This document shows positions 61,329 to 64,000 of a stretch of 64,000 nucleotides of DNA, piece after piece. The DNA comes from Isoetes taiwanensis (taxonomy: Eukaryota > Streptophyta > Lycopodiopsida > Isoetales > Isoetaceae): positions 310,001-374,000 of the forward strand of contig JAJEKV010000234.1 of assembly GCA_021234155.1 (NCBI GenBank). Reading direction: 5' to 3'. The notes below the pieces were generated by a model that made no database searches, was not told the DNA's origin, and was given only the letters and a program-made list of their open reading frames with translations. Numbering within the stretch: the stretch's first letter is position 1; the number at the start of each line of letters is the position of its first letter. The translations under genes were made by a program, and so were the position numbers.

Positions 61329-62058
61329 GAAGAGACAGGAGAGAGAGAGAGAGAATAGATAAGAGAGAGGAGATAGAAGAGAGAGAGAAGGCAAAGAGAA
61401 GAGAAGAGAGAGGAGAGAGAAAGAAAGGAGAGAGGATAGAGAGAGAAGGGAAGAGAGAGAAAGAAGAGAGAGGAGAGAGAAGAGAGAGGGAAGAGAGAGG
61501 GAGGGAGAGAGAGGGGGGAAAGAAGAGAGAGGAGAGAGAAGATGGGAAAGATGAGGGATGAGAAAGAGAGGAGAGAGAAGAGAGAAAGAGGAGAGGGAAG
61601 AGAGAAGAGGAGAGAGGGAGGAGAGAGAAGAGGGAGAGGGGGAGAAATAAAGAGAAAGGGGAGAGATAGGAGAGAGGAGAGAGAGGAGAGAGGAGAAAGA
61701 AAGAGAGGAGAGAGGAGAGAGGAGAGAGAAGAGAGAAAGGGGAGAGAGAGAGAGTTGAGAGAGATAGAGAAGATAGAGAGAAGAGAGAAAGATGAGGGAA
61801 GAGAGAGGAGAGAGGAGAGAGAGAGATGAGAGAAAAGGGAGAAGAGAGAGAAGAGATAGGAGAGAGAAGAGAGAGAGGAGAGAGGGAAAAGAGAGGAGAG
61901 AGAGAGAGAGGGGAAATAAGAGAGAGAGAAGAGAAAAAGGAGAGATGGGGGAAGAGAGAAAGGATAGACAGAAAGAAACAAAGAGCAGAGAGAAAGAGAG
62001 AGGAGAAAGAGGGAGAAGAGAGAGAAGGGGAAGAGAAGACAGGAGAGAGAGAGGGTGC
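59922..62058. repeat. Polypurine (GA-rich) array 3, about 2.1 kb
   Basis: Over 2 kb with almost no pyrimidines on the plus strand. Sub-blocks such as agaatagaaaagagagagaaagatag recur irregularly. The frames of 750-785 codons over it on the minus strand are translation artefacts (only Ser, Leu, Phe and Pro). Confidence 0.97.
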
Positions 62059-62079
62059 AAAAAGGAGGGAACGTGGGTG

Positions 62080-62122
62080 GGCCCAAACCGAGGCGAGGCC
62101 CCGGAGGGGCCGAGCCGAGAAA
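62080..62122. repeat. GC-rich hairpin module, copy near 62.1 kb
   Basis: ccaaaccgaggcgaggcccc then ggaggggccgagccgag; same as the modules at 59.4-59.5 kb and in the same orientation. Confidence 0.85.
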
Positions 62123-62194
62123 TGGGAGCAAAAGAAAAGGGCCCGGCCCATCGACGGATAAGGATGCACCACGTGGCTTGATCCGGGTCGTCCG

Positions 62195-62320
62195 TGGGCC
62201 TTGGCCCCTCAAAAGCTCTTAAGTTTGGTGGACAAAATTGTTTTGGTTTACCACGGACTTCAACCCTGGACATTGCTCCCCAAACCCCCCACCCTTACCA
62301 CTAGACCAACCAGTCTTTTC
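62195..62320 (-). mobile_element. tRNA-like head of SINE-like repeat, copy 3
   Basis: A box TGGTCTAGTGG (62308-62298) and a B box with one change, GGTTGAAGTCC (62265-62255). Sequence and layout parallel 59685-59805 at an offset of 2,510 bp. Confidence 0.6.
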
Positions 62321-62402
62321 TTGACAGAATAGGAAGTCCATGTTTAGTTAAGGCGGGGGCAATGGAAATTCCTTTGGTTAATTAAAAGCCTTGATGATCC
62401 TA

Positions 62403-62425
62403 GAACCTTCTAGAATATTCTAGAA
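62403..62425. promoter_or_regulatory. Five-unit heat-shock element, copy 3
   Basis: GAAccTTCtaGAAtaTTC then taGAA; one spacer base differs from copies 1 and 2, and all five GAA/TTC blocks are kept. Confidence 0.6.
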
Positions 62426-62432
62426 TGAAGCT

Positions 62433-62824
62433 AGAGAGAGAAGAGGGAAAGATAGAGGGGGAGAAGAGAGAGGAGAGAGAGAAGAGAGGGAAAAGAGGAG
62501 AGAGAGATAGAGGAGAGGGGAGAGAAAAGATAGAAAGGAGAGAGAAAGGAGAGAGGGAAGAGAGAGGAGAGAAGAGAGACAGGAGGGAGAAGAGAGAGAA
62601 GAGGGAGGGAAGAGAGAGAGATGGGAAAGAAGAGAGAGGAGAGATGAGAGAGAGAGGAGAGAGAAGAGAGAAGGGGAGAGGGAAGAGAGAGAGGGGAGTA
62701 ATAGAGAGAGAGAGGAGAAATAGAGGGAGGAAAAAAGGGAAGAGAGAGAGAGAGAGAGAGAGAGAAGGAGAGGAGAGAGAAGAGAGAGATAGAGAGAGGA
62801 GAGAGAAGATAGAAAGGGGAAGAC

Positions 62825-62857
<33 letters not shown>

Positions 62858-63870
62858 AGATAGAGAGAAGAGAGGAGAGAGAGAGAGATGAGGGAAGAGA
62901 GTAGAAAAGAGAGAGAAAGATAGAGAGAGAGGGGAGAAATAGAGAGGGAGGAGAGAGAGAAAAGAGAGAGAGAGAGAAAAGGGAGGAGAGAGAGAGAGAG
63001 AAGAGATGAGAGAGAAAGAGGAGAGAGGACAGAGAAGAGGGATAGAGGGGGAGAGAGAGACAGAGGAGAGAGAGGAAGAGAGAGGAGAGGAAGAGAGGAG
63101 AGAGAAGAGACAGGAGGGAGAAGAGAGAGAAGAGGGAGGGAAGAGAGAGAGAGGGGGGAAAGAAGAGAGAGGAGAGAGATGAGAGAGAGAGGAGAGAGAA
63201 GAGACAAGGGGAGAGGGAAGAGAGAGAGGGGAGTAATAGAGAGAGAGAGGAGAAATAGAGGGAGGAAAAAAGGGAAGAGAGAGAGAGGAGAGAGAGATGA
63301 GAGAGAGAGAGGAGAGAGAGATAGAGAGAGGAGAGAGAAGATAGAAAGGGGAAGACATGTAGAGATAGAGAGAGAGAGAGAGAAGATAGAGAGAAGAGAG
63401 GAGAGAGAGAGATGAGGGAAGAGAGAAGAGAGAGAGAGATGAGAGAAAAGGGAGAAGAGAGACAAGAGATAGGAGAGAGAAGAGGGAGAGAAGAGAGGGA
63501 AGAGAGAGGGGGGAGAGAGAGTGGGAAAAGAGAGGAGAGATAGGGAGAGAGGAGAGAGAGGAGAGAGAGAGGAGAGAGGGAAGAGAGGAGAGAGAAGAGA
63601 GAGAGACAAAGAGAGAGGAGAGAGAAAGAGAGAAAGGAGAACAGAGAGGGGACAGAAGAGAGAGAAGAGAGAGGGAAGAGAGAGGGGGGAGAGAGAGAAG
63701 GGAAAGAAGAGAGAGGAGAGAGGGGAAAGAAGAGAGATGAGAGAGAAGAGAGAAAGGGTAGAGGGAAGAGGGAGAGAGAAGAGAGAGAGAGAAAGATAGG
63801 AGAGGGGGGAGAAATAAAGAGAGAGGAGAGTGAGAGATGCGGGGAGGGAGGGACAGAGAGGGGTGGGGAG

Positions 63871-63912
<42 letters not shown>

Positions 63913-64000
63913 GGAGAGAGAGGGGAGGTAGAGAGGGGAGAGAGAAAAGGGATGAGAGAGATGAGGAGGAGATAAAGAGAGGAGAGAGGAGAAGAGAGAG
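62433..64000. repeat. Polypurine (GA-rich) array 4, runs off window
   Basis: Purine-only array continuing past the right edge. It contains a higher-order repeat: the block caggagggagaagagagaga ... gtaatagagagagag at 62580-62790 recurs at 63111-63330, a 531-bp offset. Confidence 0.96.

Noticed and set aside
59885-62273. Very long Ser/Leu/Phe/Pro frames (755-785 codons) on the minus strand
   Set aside because: They are translations of a TC-only tract in all three frames. Such DNA cannot encode a stop, so length means nothing.

Overview
The window looks like nuclear DNA of a land plant. The signs are a CACTA (En/Spm) transposon with a 3-bp target duplication, tRNA-derived SINE-like repeats, a LINE, hAT-like MITE structure, GT-AG introns, and decayed copies of plant-type genes (a GT92 glycosyltransferase, an ABCG transporter and an endosomal-type Na+/H+ exchanger). 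Several gene pieces are RNI/NLRC-type leucine-rich repeats. That and the repeat-heavy, gene-poor layout make a seed-free plant such as a fern my best guess, but only a guess. There are no rRNA, CRISPR or prokaryotic features.

Layout. 1-3.2 kb: a long uninterrupted minus-strand frame (495 codons, running off the left edge) for an unrecognised Cys-rich protein, and a small AT-hook frame behind it. 3.2-6.5 kb: two (AT)n tracts around a degenerate AGATTC satellite with a 460-bp higher-order duplication. 6.5-16.5 kb: three head-to-tail copies of a 3.6-kb unit (the third truncated), each with a two-exon gene relic carrying the same two in-frame stops. 16.5-24 kb: a poly(T)-bounded retroposon-like segment and a degenerate hydrophilic minus-strand frame cluster.

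24.0-44.5 kb is one event chain: a 4.0-kb unit holding a decayed GT92 gene was tandemly duplicated. The second copy was then split by a 12.7-kb CACTA element (28201-40918, TSD ATT), and the first copy received a 239-bp MITE (TSD GATTGTCC). Each copy preserves the empty site of the other's insertion. The CACTA element carries no recognisable transposase. It holds a 19-bp inverted satellite, GC-rich hairpins, other tandem repeats and exon-like fragments.

44.5-53.4 kb is the most gene-like part: a multi-exon minus-strand LRR gene (47.1-48.6 kb, with apparent frameshifts), another LRR exon at 52.9-53.35 kb, and plus-strand ABCG and NHX/NHE pseudogenes between them.

53.3-64 kb is dominated by polypurine (GA-rich) arrays, always purine on the plus strand. 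They alternate with a repeat made of a five-unit heat-shock-element array, a tRNA-like A/B box head and a GC-rich hairpin module. A 5'-truncated, frameshifted LINE (56.0-58.6 kb) lies among them. Most of the window is mobile or satellite DNA. The only frames I would treat as possibly functional are the left-edge protein, the AT-hook frame and the LRR gene.
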